Assembly: GCA_020062745.1 (NCBI GenBank)
Contig: JAGUVT010000039.1
Coordinates: 1 to 33,015 of the forward strand
Direction of reading: 5' to 3'
DNA length: 33,015 nt
From: Deltaproteobacteria bacterium
GTDB lineage: Bacteria > Bacillota > Desulfotomaculia > Desulfotomaculales > JAGUVT01
Both the position numbers and the translations under genes were made by a program. This document shows positions 15,705 through 23,556 of this stretch, one piece after another. Position 1 is the first letter of the stretch, and each line of letters starts with the position of its first letter. The notes beneath the pieces were generated by a model. It saw nothing but the letters and a program-made list of their open reading frames with translations. It was not told the origin of the DNA and did not search any database.

Positions 15705-17030
15705 TTAATCAACATTTTTAACCAGTGAAACAAACCTGGTATACTCCTTAAAAAACCCCAGTTCAACCTTACCTACCGGCCCGTTACGGTGCTTGGCTAT
15801 AATAACTTCGGCAATCCCTTTCTTTTCCGTATCAGGGTTATAATACTCATCCCGGTAAATAAACATTACAATATCCGCATCCTGCTCGAGGCTGCCGCTT
15901 TCCCGCAGGTCAGACATAATCGGGTGCTTATCCTGGCGCTGTTCAACCAGCCGGCTGAGTTGGGACAGAGCCAGCACCGGCACATTCAATTCTTTAGCCA
16001 GCCCTTTTAAAGAACGGGATATCTCGGCAATCTCCTGCTGACGGTTTTCCGCCCGCCGGCTGCCCTGCATCAGTTGAATATAGTCGATAACCAAAAGGCC
16101 CAGACCACGCTCCGCTTGCAGTTGTTTGGCCTTGGCCCGCATCTGACGCACCGAAATAGCCGCCAGATCATCAATAAAAATCGGCGCCTTGATTAGCTTT
16201 TCGGCAGCCTCGTGCAGCTTCAACCAGTCTGCCTCATCCAGCATGCCGGTACGCAGGCGATGCTGGTCAACCATGGCTTCGGCACTAAGAAAACGTTGGA
16301 CCAACTGCTCTCTGGACATCTCCAGGCTAAAAATAGCCACCGGCACCTCATGCCTCAAGGCAGCATTACAGGCAATGCAAAGACCGAGGCTGGTTTTACC
16401 CATACTGGGCCGGCCGGCCAGGATGATAAAGTCGCTGGGCTGCAAACCACAACATATCCTGTCCAGATCGCCAAAAAAAGTGGGTACCCCGGTAATCTTA
16501 CCCCGGTTGTTATAAAGAAACTCCAGGTGAGCAAAAGTGCCTAGCAGAATTTCCTTAATCGAGCTAAAAGCACCAATCACATGCCGGCTTCCCAGGTCAA
16601 GGATTAGCCGCTCAGCCTCAGCCATCAGCTTTTCCGGTTCTTCCGTCCCTTCATAAGCCATGCCGGCAATCCTGGTAGAAAGCTGGATCAGCATACGCAG
16701 GAGCGCTTTTTCTTCCACGATGCGGGCATAATATTCGACATTGGCCGCAGTAGGCACCACGCTTGCCAACAAAGCAATATATGCTGCCCCGCCGGCTTTT
16801 TCCAACTCGCCTTGCTGCCTCAGTTGTTCAGTAACGGTAACCAGGTCTGCCGGCTCACCAGCTTCATTTAAACGGACAATGGTATCAAAAACAATGCGGT
16901 GCGCATCCCGGTAAAAATCCTCCGGGTGCAGTTGTTTAATGGCCTTATAGATAGCTTCCTGATCCAGAAGCATGGCTCCCAGCACAGACTGTTCGGCATC
17001 TATACTATGGGGAGGAACTCTCTCAGACAC
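15705..17030 (-). CDS. dnaB: Replicative DNA helicase
   Basis: A 441-residue hexameric helicase (DnaC in Bacillus naming). The N-terminal domain begins VSERVPPHSIDAEQSVLGAM. The RecA-like domain has Walker A GRPSMGKTS, Walker B LLVIDYIQL, and the arginine-containing segment SDLRESGSLEQDADIV. I place the start at the GTG at 17030, because AGAGGTG lies 6 nt upstream and family members begin at this point; a GTG at 17039 overlapping the rplI stop is the alternative. With the chosen start, only 5 nt separate it from rplI. Confidence 0.95.
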   Translation of the reverse strand: MSERVPPHSIDAEQSVLGAMLLDQEAIYKAIKQLHPEDFYRDAHRIVFDTIVRLNEAGEPADLVTVTEQLRQQGELEKAGGAAYIALLASVVPTAANVEYYARIVEEKALLRMLIQLSTRIAGMAYEGTEEPEKLMAEAERLILDLGSRHVIGAFSSIKEILLGTFAHLEFLYNNRGKITGVPTFFGDLDRICCGLQPSDFIILAGRPSMGKTSLGLCIACNAALRHEVPVAIFSLEMSREQLVQRFLSAEAMVDQHRLRTGMLDEADWLKLHEAAEKLIKAPIFIDDLAAISVRQMRAKAKQLQAERGLGLLVIDYIQLMQGSRRAENRQQEIAEISRSLKGLAKELNVPVLALSQLSRLVEQRQDKHPIMSDLRESGSLEQDADIVMFIYRDEYYNPDTEKKGIAEVIIAKHRNGPVGKVELGFFKEYTRFVSLVKNVD

Positions 17031-17035
17031 GGTAA

Positions 17036-17497
17036 TCACCTCTGGATCATTTGCCCGGCAACCACTTCCACCTGCAGTTCAACCTGCACACCGGGATAGA
17101 GCCTGGCTGCCACAAAGTGAACGCCCAGTCTTTTAATCGGTTCCTTCAATACCAACTTCTTTTTATCAATCCTGACGCCATGCTGCTCAAGAAAGGCATC
17201 AACAATATCTTTACTGTTAACCGAGCCGAAAAGCTTGCCCCCCTCACCAACAAGAGTCATTATTTGTACAGAGATATTGCTAAGTTTTAAAGCCAACTCC
17301 CTGGCTTCATCTTCCAGTTTCTCCTTCTGCTTTTTTACGGCTCTTTTTCGCTCTACCAGTTCTTTCATCTTGCCTTTAGAGGCCTCATCAACCAGACCCC
17401 GGGGTAAAAGATAATTTCGCGCGTAGCCTTCTGCCACCTCGACCACATCACCTTTTCTGCCCAGACTGGAAACGTCCTGTAACAAGACCACTTTCAT
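17036..17497 (-). CDS. rplI: 50S ribosomal protein L9
   Basis: A 153-residue two-domain protein joined by a long helix. The N-terminal rRNA-binding domain shows the L9 signature (GRKGDVVEVAEGYARNYLLP), the charged helix runs about 45-75, and the C-terminal domain covers 80-148. It sits between yybS and dnaB, as is usual in Firmicutes. The ATG follows yybS by 14 nt. Confidence 0.97.
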   Translation of the reverse strand: MKVVLLQDVSSLGRKGDVVEVAEGYARNYLLPRGLVDEASKGKMKELVERKRAVKKQKEKLEDEARELALKLSNISVQIMTLVGEGGKLFGSVNSKDIVDAFLEQHGVRIDKKKLVLKEPIKRLGVHFVAARLYPGVQVELQVEVVAGQMIQR

Positions 17498-17511
17498 TCT
17501 TTAAAACACCC

Positions 17512-18474
17512 CTATTTTTCTTCTGAAAGACTGCGCAAGTTAACCAGGGTATCAACCACTCCCAACAAAAAAAGAATCACCATACTCATCGGAAAATAAA
17601 AAACAACCAAAAAGAAAAGCAAGAACTTGGTCCATACAGCCAGGTTCAGCCGGCGATAATAATAAATTGCCACGGACAGGCCCAGGGTAAGAAAAACATG
17701 AAAAAGAACAAAAAGCAAATTTTTACCGGTTTTACTCAACCATGAAACAAAAAGCAAATCTCCCAACAGGGCAAGGCTCAGTCCGGCAATCAACCCCCAC
17801 ACCGCATACCAGGGAAAGCGCATTTTACTAAAAGATGGTACAGGCGCCACCTGGTAATGCCAACCGACAAAAATCCGGTGGGCCAATAAATAAGTAATAC
17901 AGGCATATGCAATAACAACTACAACCAACTGACCAGGTATAAATAGTTCAATAATACCAACTGTTTTATTGATCAACTCCGCCTGTACTTCTGCCGAAGT
18001 TCCTTTAAGCACCCCAGTCCGTCGGTAATCCTCCATACTTTGCAGCATAAGGGTACGAGTCTCTTGATCCAGATTAAAAAGACTGCTGCCCGTTGCCGTG
18101 AAAACAATAAAAACCGCCAGAAGAACCAGCAATGACGCGCCACAGGCGCCAATAAAAATACTCCTTCCCGCCGGTATATGGTTCTTAAAGAGCAACCCGT
18201 AAAGGAGCCCCAACCCATTAAAATAAATAATTAAAATCCAGGCAGAAGACAGCTCCGGCGCCAGTCCAAATATAACCGTATCAGCAATCAAAAGTGCCAA
18301 CAAGCCATATTTTATATGATACCGTCGCACAAAAATGATAAGCGGCAATGGTATAAACAAGAAGACAATAAAAAACAAGGGCGGGAACGAAAGGCCAACC
18401 ACTCCTAAAAACACCATCATGGCAGTTAAAAAAGTGCTTTCCGCTATAACCCGGGTTTTTTCACCGGCCGGCAA
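17512..18474 (-). CDS. yybS: YybS family (DUF2232) membrane protein
   Basis: About 320 residues with eight or so membrane segments and a soluble loop near residues 135-170. Sequence and position (mazG-like, yybS, rplI, dnaB) match the YybS/DUF2232 family of multi-spanning proteins with unknown function. I choose TTG at 18474, because AAGAGGTG lies 6 nt upstream; the GTG at 18483 falls inside that binding site. The end of the upstream mazG-like gene (18480) is 5 nt away. The gene is co-transcribed with rplI and dnaB. Confidence 0.85.
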   Translation of the reverse strand: MPAGEKTRVIAESTFLTAMMVFLGVVGLSFPPLFFIVFLFIPLPLIIFVRRYHIKYGLLALLIADTVIFGLAPELSSAWILIIYFNGLGLLYGLLFKNHIPAGRSIFIGACGASLLVLLAVFIVFTATGSSLFNLDQETRTLMLQSMEDYRRTGVLKGTSAEVQAELINKTVGIIELFIPGQLVVVVIAYACITYLLAHRIFVGWHYQVAPVPSFSKMRFPWYAVWGLIAGLSLALLGDLLFVSWLSKTGKNLLFVLFHVFLTLGLSVAIYYYRRLNLAVWTKFLLFFLVVFYFPMSMVILFLLGVVDTLVNLRSLSEEK

Positions 18475-18479
18475 AAAGA

Positions 18480-18797
18480 TCACCTCTTTTTATCTGCCAG
18501 GTAATTTAAGAGGGTGGACAGGTCTTTATGCCATTTCTCCACTTCATGATTATCGTCAATACCCTGCCGCAATTTAGATTCTATTTTTAAATCCAAGCGG
18601 GAAAAACTTATTCCCAGCCTCCTGCTCAAAACATAGCTTGTAATTATCACGCTGGCAAGCGCATCCAACAAAACCTCCTCTCTCCCTTTCAGCGTGGCTT
18701 TAAAAAGAGCCGCGAGAGAAGTAAGGAGATCAGCTTTTAACCATTCGATAATCTTAATGTTTTTAGCAATATCTACTTCCTGGTTGCTTTGTAACAT
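18480..18797 (-). CDS. MazG-like family protein
   Basis: A 105-residue all-alpha protein. The helical pattern (IKIIEWLKADLLTSLAALFK, ALASVIITSYVLSRRLGISF) and the place upstream of yybS match the MazG-like family common in Clostridia. True MazG hydrolyses nucleoside triphosphates with an EExxD-type magnesium site. I see only partial acidic residues (REEVLLDALAS), so activity is uncertain. The ATG at 18797 has GGGGG 9 nt upstream. It is the first gene of the operon reaching to the aminotransferase. Confidence 0.75.
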   Translation of the reverse strand: MLQSNQEVDIAKNIKIIEWLKADLLTSLAALFKATLKGREEVLLDALASVIITSYVLSRRLGISFSRLDLKIESKLRQGIDDNHEVEKWHKDLSTLLNYLADKKR

Positions 18798-18887
18798 TCG
18801 GGGCAACCCCCATTTAACTAATAGAGCATTTCAAGATTACTTCGCTTATTTATAATGAGATCTTTCTTTATTCTCCTTTAATTGAAA

Positions 18888-18916
18888 AGTATTCTCTTAC
18901 AGAAATACACTGCCAA
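18888..18916 (-). promoter_or_regulatory. Promoter of the mazG-like to purA operon
   Basis: TTGGCA (18911-18916) and AATACT (18888-18893) are 17 nt apart on the minus strand, immediately downstream of the rpsR terminator. The leader would be about 85 nt. Confidence 0.5.
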
Positions 18917-18920
18917 GCGT

Positions 18921-18952
18921 AAAAATAAAGGGGAACCCTTACTTCGTTCCCC
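18921..18952 (-). terminator. Terminator after rpsR
   Basis: On the minus strand GGGGAAC and GTTCCCC pair around a 9-nt loop, followed by TTTATTTTT. It starts within 3 nt of the rpsR stop codon. Confidence 0.9.
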
Positions 18953-18954
18953 TC

Positions 18955-19185
18955 CTACTCGGCAGTAAATGGTATAAGAGCAATAATACGGGCTCTTTTA
19001 ATTGCTGTAGTCAACATGCGCTGGTGGCTGGCACAATTACCCGAAATGCGGCGGGGCAAAATTTTTCCTCTCTCAGTGATATATTTTTTCAAACGAGGCA
19101 CATCCTTGTAGTCAATATCTGCCATTTTATCTACACAAAAACTACAGATGCGTTTCCTGCCCCTGTGTCCTTTTTCACGCTTCAA
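18955..19185 (-). CDS. rpsR: 30S ribosomal protein S18
   Basis: A 76-residue protein with the S18 core [19 protein letters not shown] and ATAIKRAR-like motif ([15 protein letters not shown]). Cysteines 14, 17 (CSFC) and 51 indicate the zinc-associated form. S18 pairs with S6 on the 30S platform. The start is TTG with AGGAGG 7 nt upstream. It closes the rpsF-ssb-rpsR operon. Confidence 0.97.
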   Translation of the reverse strand: MKREKGHRGRKRICSFCVDKMADIDYKDVPRLKKYITERGKILPRRISGNCASHQRMLTTAIKRARIIALIPFTAE

Positions 19186-19205
19186 AATCTAACCTCCTGC
19201 CTTGC

Positions 19206-19631
19206 CTAAAAAGGAATATCGTCGTCTTTAAAGTCAATTTCACTGCCAAAACCCGGGCTCCCCCCAGAAGTACCGGCATCGTGCGGTGAAGTCCCATCGC
19301 CAGCGCCTTCTTTGGCACGATCGAGGAACCGTACCGTATCTGCTACTATCTCCGCAGCCTTCCTCCGAACTCCCTGGCTATCATCATAAGAACGAATTTG
19401 CAACCTTCCGTCCACGGCTACAAGCCGGCCCTTACCAATATAATTGGCACATGTCTCCGCCAGTTTCTGCCACACTACAATATCAATAAAATCAGTTTCT
19501 CGTTCACCCTGCCGGTTGGTAAAGGATCGATCCACGGCTATAGTAAACCTGGCCACTGCTGTCCCATTTGGCGTATAACGCAGTTCGATATCCCGGGTTA
19601 ATCGTCCGATTAAAATCACTCTGTTCAGCAT
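19206..19631 (-). CDS. ssb: Single-stranded DNA-binding protein
   Basis: A 141-residue OB-fold protein beginning MLNRVILIGRLTRDIELRYT. The disordered Gly/Ser-rich tail ends in the acidic tip DFKDDDIPF, which recruits replication and repair partners. The position between rpsF and rpsR is the standard one. Confidence 0.97.
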   Translation of the reverse strand: MLNRVILIGRLTRDIELRYTPNGTAVARFTIAVDRSFTNRQGERETDFIDIVVWQKLAETCANYIGKGRLVAVDGRLQIRSYDDSQGVRRKAAEIVADTVRFLDRAKEGAGDGTSPHDAGTSGGSPGFGSEIDFKDDDIPF

Positions 19632-19664
19632 CTTCCTACCGCCTCCCGGTACTCTTAGCTTTAC

Positions 19665-19952
19665 TTATCCGTCCTGTCGAACAATCAGGTGACGCAACAC
19701 CTCGTCTGTAATTTTCATAACCCGATCCACCTCGCGCACTACCGAAGCATCAGCATTCATCTGCAAAATAATATAATAACCCTCTTTTAAGTCCTTTATC
19801 TCATGGGCCAGCCGGCGTTTGCCCCATTTGTCAAACTTGACCACTTCTCCCCCGTTACTTTCAATCAGGGCCTTTATCTTTCCGGTAACTTCCTCACTTT
19901 TTTCTTCATCCATATCCGGACGAAGAATAAAGACCAACTCATACTTTCGCAA
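19665..19952 (-). CDS. rpsF: 30S ribosomal protein S6
   Basis: A 95-residue protein beginning [17 protein letters not shown] with the S6 core [19 protein letters not shown]. It binds S18 and 16S rRNA helix 22/23. The start is TTG with GGAGGTG upstream. It leads the rpsF-ssb-rpsR operon and is preceded by a structured leader that may bind S6:S18. Confidence 0.97.
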   Translation of the reverse strand: MRKYELVFILRPDMDEEKSEEVTGKIKALIESNGGEVVKFDKWGKRRLAHEIKDLKEGYYIILQMNADASVVREVDRVMKITDEVLRHLIVRQDG

Positions 19953-19962
19953 AACTTCACCT

Positions 19963-20006
19963 CCCCCTATGGACTAAAATCGGCTCTAATATATAGAGCA
20001 GGGTGG
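19963..20006 (-). promoter_or_regulatory. Candidate S6:S18 autoregulatory leader of rpsF
   Basis: In the predicted transcript a hairpin with arms GCTCTA/TAGAGC (19994-19999 and 19983-19988) is followed at once by CCG (19981-19983, counting the last stem C). An outer helix can form between CCCT (20000-20003) and AGGG (19965-19968), which is part of the ribosome binding site. Rfam-described S6:S18 leaders use a CCG bulge that imitates the rRNA site. The match here was judged by eye only. Confidence 0.45.
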
Positions 20007-20014
20007 ACTTTTAG

Positions 20015-20043
20015 ATTATAGCACGCAAGATATTAAATGGCAA
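20015..20043 (-). promoter_or_regulatory. Promoter of rpsF-ssb-rpsR
   Basis: TTGCCA (20038-20043) and TATAAT (20015-20020) are exactly 17 nt apart. The predicted start is near 20008, leaving a leader of about 55 nt. The -35 box lies just before the DUF951 stop codon. Confidence 0.75.
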
Positions 20044-20048
20044 TAGTT

Positions 20049-20243
20049 TCACAGTCCCCTTTCCTGCTTTACCACTGTTTTTACCGTCTTTTCAAATTTA
20101 AGCCGGGAAAGCATCATCACTCGACCACATTTTAAACATTTGACCCGAAAATCCACACCGGTGCGCATTATCTCCCATAACTCGCCGCCACACGGGTGCG
20201 GCTTGCGCATTTTTACCGTATCGCCAACCTGGTACTTGAGCAA
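20049..20243 (-). CDS. DUF951 domain protein
   Basis: A 64-residue protein matching DUF951, a small family found beside rpsF in Firmicutes. It carries the family core VKMRKPHPCGGELWEI and a CLKCGR pair, which suggests zinc binding (Cys in PCGG plus CLKC). The function is unknown. TTG at 20243 is chosen because GGGAGG lies 8 nt upstream; a TTG at 20249 is too close to it. Confidence 0.85.
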   Translation of the reverse strand: MLKYQVGDTVKMRKPHPCGGELWEIMRTGVDFRVKCLKCGRVMMLSRLKFEKTVKTVVKQERGL

Positions 20244-20337
20244 AAGCAAAGCCTCCCAAATTTAGCCACGAAGAGCACCAAAAATTAAAGGGGGGATCGT
20301 CTGATGCCACCTTAAGCTAACTGCTGACAGCTATTAG

Positions 20338-20795
20338 CTATTTTGACTCCAGGAACGTTTTGTATGCCTTATACGCCATGTAAATGTCAGCAAAGAGGCG
20401 ACGGATTAGCCCTATAAACTCAGCATGAGCATCACTGGAAGCATACTTGCCCTTACTGCCGGTATACTTGGTCAAAACCACGCCGCATCCCAGACGGGCC
20501 GTGTTTGTTTTTTCAGTAACATCTGATATCAGGATAGCTTCACCATCATTTTTAACTACCGTGCCATGCAGGGACAGGGAAATTGCCAGCCACTGATATT
20601 TTTTTACCCCGCCGTAGTAATGTGTTTTTAAATTGCTTCTACCGCTTCTCGCTCCGTCTTGACCTTGTTGAGGAAACTCTTATATTCGCTGGCAAAATCC
20701 CATATACGGTTCTTTTCTTCTTCATCCACATAATCCCAAACAACTTTCCTGTTATAACACAAGCCTTCCAGGGTTTTTCGACCAGAAGATGACAT
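20338..20795 (-). pseudogene. M18 aminopeptidase remnant with internal deletions
   Basis: An intact start with a strong ribosome binding site (GGGGGAGGGG) opens a 55-residue fragment (20628-20795) ending KTEREAVEAI, which resembles the N-terminus of clostridial M18 aminopeptidases. After a stop and a frameshift, a second fragment (20338-20622, 94 residues) begins HYYGGVKKYQWLAISLSLHG and joins DVTEKTNTARLGCGVVLTKY, TGSKGKYASSDAHAEFIGLI, RRLF and ADIYMAYKAYKTFLESK. These are separate family blocks, in the right order, fused by deletions. The parent is about 460 residues, so roughly two thirds is gone, including the zinc-binding HIDSPR region. The bases from 20250 to 20337 hold only repeat-like sequence. 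Confidence 0.85.
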
Positions 20796-20842
20796 AAAAC
20801 CCCTCCCCCTCTATGCCTTAGCATCCTTTCAAAGTATAATAA

Positions 20843-21538
20843 TTACCTCCCGTTACTCTTCTGATACTCCCCCAAAACAGACGCAATATCCGGCAAATGT
20901 AATTTAAAAACCGGCACCAAAGGCAAGAGGTAAGGCGCAAGTCTCGATTCTTGGAGGGCTTTAGTAGCCCAAAAATATTCCCCGGACGTCGAAACCGGCA
21001 ACTGAAAAGGTGTCAGCAAAGCCAGAATAATAACTACTATAACCAATCCTCTAACAAGCCCGAAGACCAGCCCTCCCAGACTATTAACCGGACCCAACAA
21101 ACTGAGATTAACAACCCCGGTAAGCATACGGCCAACAGCATTAGCCAGAAAAGTAACCGCCACGAAGAGCACCAAAAAACTGATCACATCCAAAAAACCG
21201 GTGGTTATCGTTTGGACGACAAGATCAGTTATGCCCGCTACAGGTGAACCGCCCGGCATCACAGGAACAGCAGTCAAGCTGGTTATGCTTCCTGCCGGCC
21301 CAATATCCTTTGATGGCAACCACTTCTGAATCCCCTCTTTTACCACTGGCACTATTCTTTCGTCCAAATGCAGACGGTTACTTAAAAAACTGGACAGTGT
21401 CCAGTAATAATTAGCTGCCACAACCAGTCCCACTACCACTCCCAAAAGGCGGGTCAGGCTGGCCACAAGGCCAAAACGCAGTCCCTGCATCGTTGAAAAA
21501 CCTACTACCAGCAGAATAGTCCAATCAAGCCAGTTCAT
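20843..21538 (-). CDS. CvpA family membrane protein
   Basis: A 231-residue protein with four main membrane segments (about 5-50, 105-130, 140-180) and the family start NWLDWTILLVVGFSTMQGLRFGLV. CvpA-type proteins affect colicin V export in E. coli and envelope stress tolerance; the precise activity is unknown. The ATG has GGAGGTG 5 nt upstream. The dead M18 gene follows on the same strand, so the pair was probably one operon. Confidence 0.85.
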   Translation of the reverse strand: MNWLDWTILLVVGFSTMQGLRFGLVASLTRLLGVVVGLVVAANYYWTLSSFLSNRLHLDERIVPVVKEGIQKWLPSKDIGPAGSITSLTAVPVMPGGSPVAGITDLVVQTITTGFLDVISFLVLFVAVTFLANAVGRMLTGVVNLSLLGPVNSLGGLVFGLVRGLVIVVIILALLTPFQLPVSTSGEYFWATKALQESRLAPYLLPLVPVFKLHLPDIASVLGEYQKSNGR

Positions 21539-21550
21539 AAAAACACCTCC

Positions 21551-21640
21551 AAGGAATTCAGGGGCCAGGAGTCAGAATTCAGAAGAAGTATAAAATCTGA
21601 CTACTGTATTCTGTCTCCTAATTCTATGTATTCTGTTTTC
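21551..21640. repeat. Imperfect inverted-repeat element upstream of cvpA
   Basis: Two arms of about 16 bp, CAGGAGTCAGAATTCAG (21566-21582) and a diverged inverse copy with CTGTATTCTGTCTCCT (21604-21619), can fold into a hairpin; further TATTCTG/GAATTC units lie outside. A related fragment, GACTCCTGAATTCTATCTCC, occurs at about 24279-24298 before larC. This looks like a small dispersed intergenic repeat (REP/MITE-like). Confidence 0.55.
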
Positions 21641-21676
21641 ACCCTAAAGAATTATACATCAGTCCAAAAAACTCCT

Positions 21677-22747
21677 CTATCTTTTTTGGGAAAATCTGAC
21701 CAAAGGCGTTATAAGCAGGGATACCAGCAAAATTAGACCGGCATAACCAAAAAAAGGGTAGAAAACCTGTACCAACCTGGCAAAACCAAAATTGGCCAGC
21801 GGTAAAACCAGAAGACAGGCTCCGATGCCGAACAACCGGTAGCGTATCCCGCCATTGGGAGACAGACGGCTGGCAAACCCGTGGGCATCAGCAATGGCAG
21901 TAGTAAAGATAGCCAGCCAGATCAACATGCCCAGCACCCATTGAAAAACACTGCCAAGCCGGCCGGCTACAAAAAGCAAAGGCACCTGATAACCTGTTAT
22001 CTCCGGATAGAAGGAAAGGTTAACTAAAAAAATTAAGGCTGCCGCCAGCCCAAGGCCCAGACCTCCCAAAGCGCCTCCGGTCACCCCTATTCTTAAGGAC
22101 ACAGTACGACCCAGGGATGACAAAACAGCAACAGGGACAACCATATTATAAGAAACATAAAGAATACTGGCCCAGAGCCAGTGACCGGCCACCCCTGCAG
22201 TTGCAGGCGCAGACTGCGCAGACTGCAAAGAAGAGAAACCACCCTGATAAACCAGAGCCATAATAGAAACAAACACTATAACCAAAAATTTTAATGGGAC
22301 TAAAAAAACATTAACAGTTAAAACTCCATTTAATCCGCCCAGGATTACGATACACGTCAACAGAGCCACCAACCACACCCCAAAAAAAGAGGGCAACCCG
22401 AGGAACTCAGAAAAAACTGCTCCGCTCCCGGCCAGCATAACACCAAGGCCGCCAAGCAGCATAAGCATGTTAAAAATATCCATAATCCTTCCTGCCCGAA
22501 AGCCCATAAGATAGAAGAGGAGCTCGCGATAGCTTGAGGTGTTCATCTGCACAGCCAAGAACATAACCAATGATCCGAGATAAGAAAATAAACCGGCAGC
22601 AATTATCACCCCTAACAGACCATTCCAGCCATACAAAGAAAAAAACTGCAAGATTTCTTGTCCCGAAGCAAAACCGGCGCCAATCACCGCACCAATATAA
22701 GCAGTAACCACCTTAGCCAACTGCCAGTAACCATTACCCAAACACAT
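21677..22747 (-). CDS. YkvI-like membrane transporter
   Basis: A protein of about 356 residues with ten or so membrane segments. Near the N-terminus AYIGAVIGAGFASGQEI is the hallmark of YkvI-type proteins, distant relatives of the amino acid/polyamine/cation (APC) transporter superfamily. The substrate is unknown. The start is uncertain: ATG at 22747 is 3 nt from GGAGG, TTG at 22741 is 9 nt from it, and a TTG at 22762 precedes it. Its upstream region is shared with the divergent yyaC gene. Confidence 0.75.
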   Translation of the reverse strand: MCLGNGYWQLAKVVTAYIGAVIGAGFASGQEILQFFSLYGWNGLLGVIIAAGLFSYLGSLVMFLAVQMNTSSYRELLFYLMGFRAGRIMDIFNMLMLLGGLGVMLAGSGAVFSEFLGLPSFFGVWLVALLTCIVILGGLNGVLTVNVFLVPLKFLVIVFVSIMALVYQGGFSSLQSAQSAPATAGVAGHWLWASILYVSYNMVVPVAVLSSLGRTVSLRIGVTGGALGGLGLGLAAALIFLVNLSFYPEITGYQVPLLFVAGRLGSVFQWVLGMLIWLAIFTTAIADAHGFASRLSPNGGIRYRLFGIGACLLVLPLANFGFARLVQVFYPFFGYAGLILLVSLLITPLVRFSQKR

Positions 22748-22822
22748 TATCCTCCAGTCCAAAAACAGTCAAGCAATGCTCTATCCTGAAAATTACCCTT
22801 TAGTGTGTCATTTTCATCCTTT

Positions 22823-22851
22823 ACGCCGGTGCCGCAACGCGGCATGGGCGT
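22823..22851. other. Strong stem-loop between ykvI and yyaC
   Basis: ACGCC-gg-TGCCGC-aac-GCGGCA-tg-GGCGT folds into an 11-bp stem with a 2x2 internal mismatch and a three-base loop. No T run follows on either strand, so it does not look like a terminator. It lies in the 5' region of ykvI and upstream of the yyaC promoter. Confidence 0.6.
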
Positions 22852-22866
22852 CTAATAAAAAAATAA

Positions 22867-22896
22867 GAATAAGAATCACTATAAAAGGGAATAAAT
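22867..22896 (+). promoter_or_regulatory. Candidate sigma-F promoter of yyaC
   Basis: GAATA (22867-22871), a 15-nt spacer and GGGAATAAAT (22887-22896) match the published sigma-F consensus GYWTA-N15-GGNRANANTW at most positions (mismatches at Y and at the T). The predicted start is about 30 nt before the ATG. Confidence 0.5.
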
Positions 22897-22931
22897 ATAT
22901 TAATTGTTTCTATTTTGGGGAGGCCAAAATT

Positions 22932-23534
22932 ATGACCGCGATCAATCAGGTAGAGACTTCTATCGCCCCGTCAAAAACTAAAATCCACTCCGACGATCCC
23001 CTGGCAGTAGCAAAATTTAGCTGGGATTTTATGCTCCGCCTGGAACAACACGGGGTAAAAAGCACAACCCCAAAAATATTACTTTGCATTGGCACTGACC
23101 GTTCTACTGGAGACTGTCTGGGACCACTGATAGGAACAAAGATTTCTAACATTAAGCAACATTTTTTTACTGTTTATGGCACTCTTGATCATCCCGTTCA
23201 TGCCAGCAATTTGCAGGAAAAACTAAAGGAGGTTTCGCATCTTTACCATAAGCCATTTATTATTGCCATAGATGCCTGTCTTGGAGAACTGGAAAACATT
23301 GGGTGCATAAGTCTGGGCAATGGCTCCCTCCAACCCGGCGCCGGCGTCAACAAGGCGCTGCCCCCGGTTGGAAACATCCACATTACAGGCACAGTAAACG
23401 TGGGGGGGTTTATGGAATATGTAGTATTGCAAAATACCCGCCTCAATTTAGTGATGCGTATCGCCAATATTATTGCAGAAGGACTATCTACCGCCATTTC
23501 AGGCTACCAAAAACAAACCGCCCAGGGCTATTGA
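22932..23534 (+). CDS. yyaC: Spore protease YyaC family
   Basis: A 200-residue protein of the YyaC/DUF1256 family, sporulation-linked proteins with a germination-protease-like fold. The conserved block LCIGTDRSTGDCLGPLIGTK (about 55-74) and the later IDACLG and GNIHITGTVN blocks are present. The ATG at 22932 has GGGGAGG 8 nt upstream; the longer open frame from 22776 has no binding site and includes the promoter, so I reject it. It is one of the few plus-strand genes here. The stop codon TGA lies in the loop of the terminator hairpin. Its presence indicates a spore former. Confidence 0.88.
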   Translation: MTAINQVETSIAPSKTKIHSDDPLAVAKFSWDFMLRLEQHGVKSTTPKILLCIGTDRSTGDCLGPLIGTKISNIKQHFFTVYGTLDHPVHASNLQEKLKEVSHLYHKPFIIAIDACLGELENIGCISLGNGSLQPGAGVNKALPPVGNIHITGTVNVGGFMEYVVLQNTRLNLVMRIANIIAEGLSTAISGYQKQTAQGY

Positions 23535-23541
23535 CCCTGGG
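23521..23541. terminator. Shared terminator hairpin between yyaC and the phosphoribosyltransferase gene
   Basis: CCCAGGG (23521-23527) and CCCTGGG (23535-23541) form a 7-bp stem whose loop CTATTGA contains the yyaC stop. T-rich tails follow on both strands (TTTACTCTGTC and CGGTTTGTTTTTGG), so it may serve both convergent genes. Confidence 0.65.
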
Positions 23542-23556
23542 TTTACTCTGTCTTGA

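Noticed and set aside
22776-22931. A 52-codon N-terminal extension of yyaC
   Set aside because: It has no ribosome binding site, includes the predicted sigma-F promoter, and is absent from the family core; the ATG at 22932 has a strong site.
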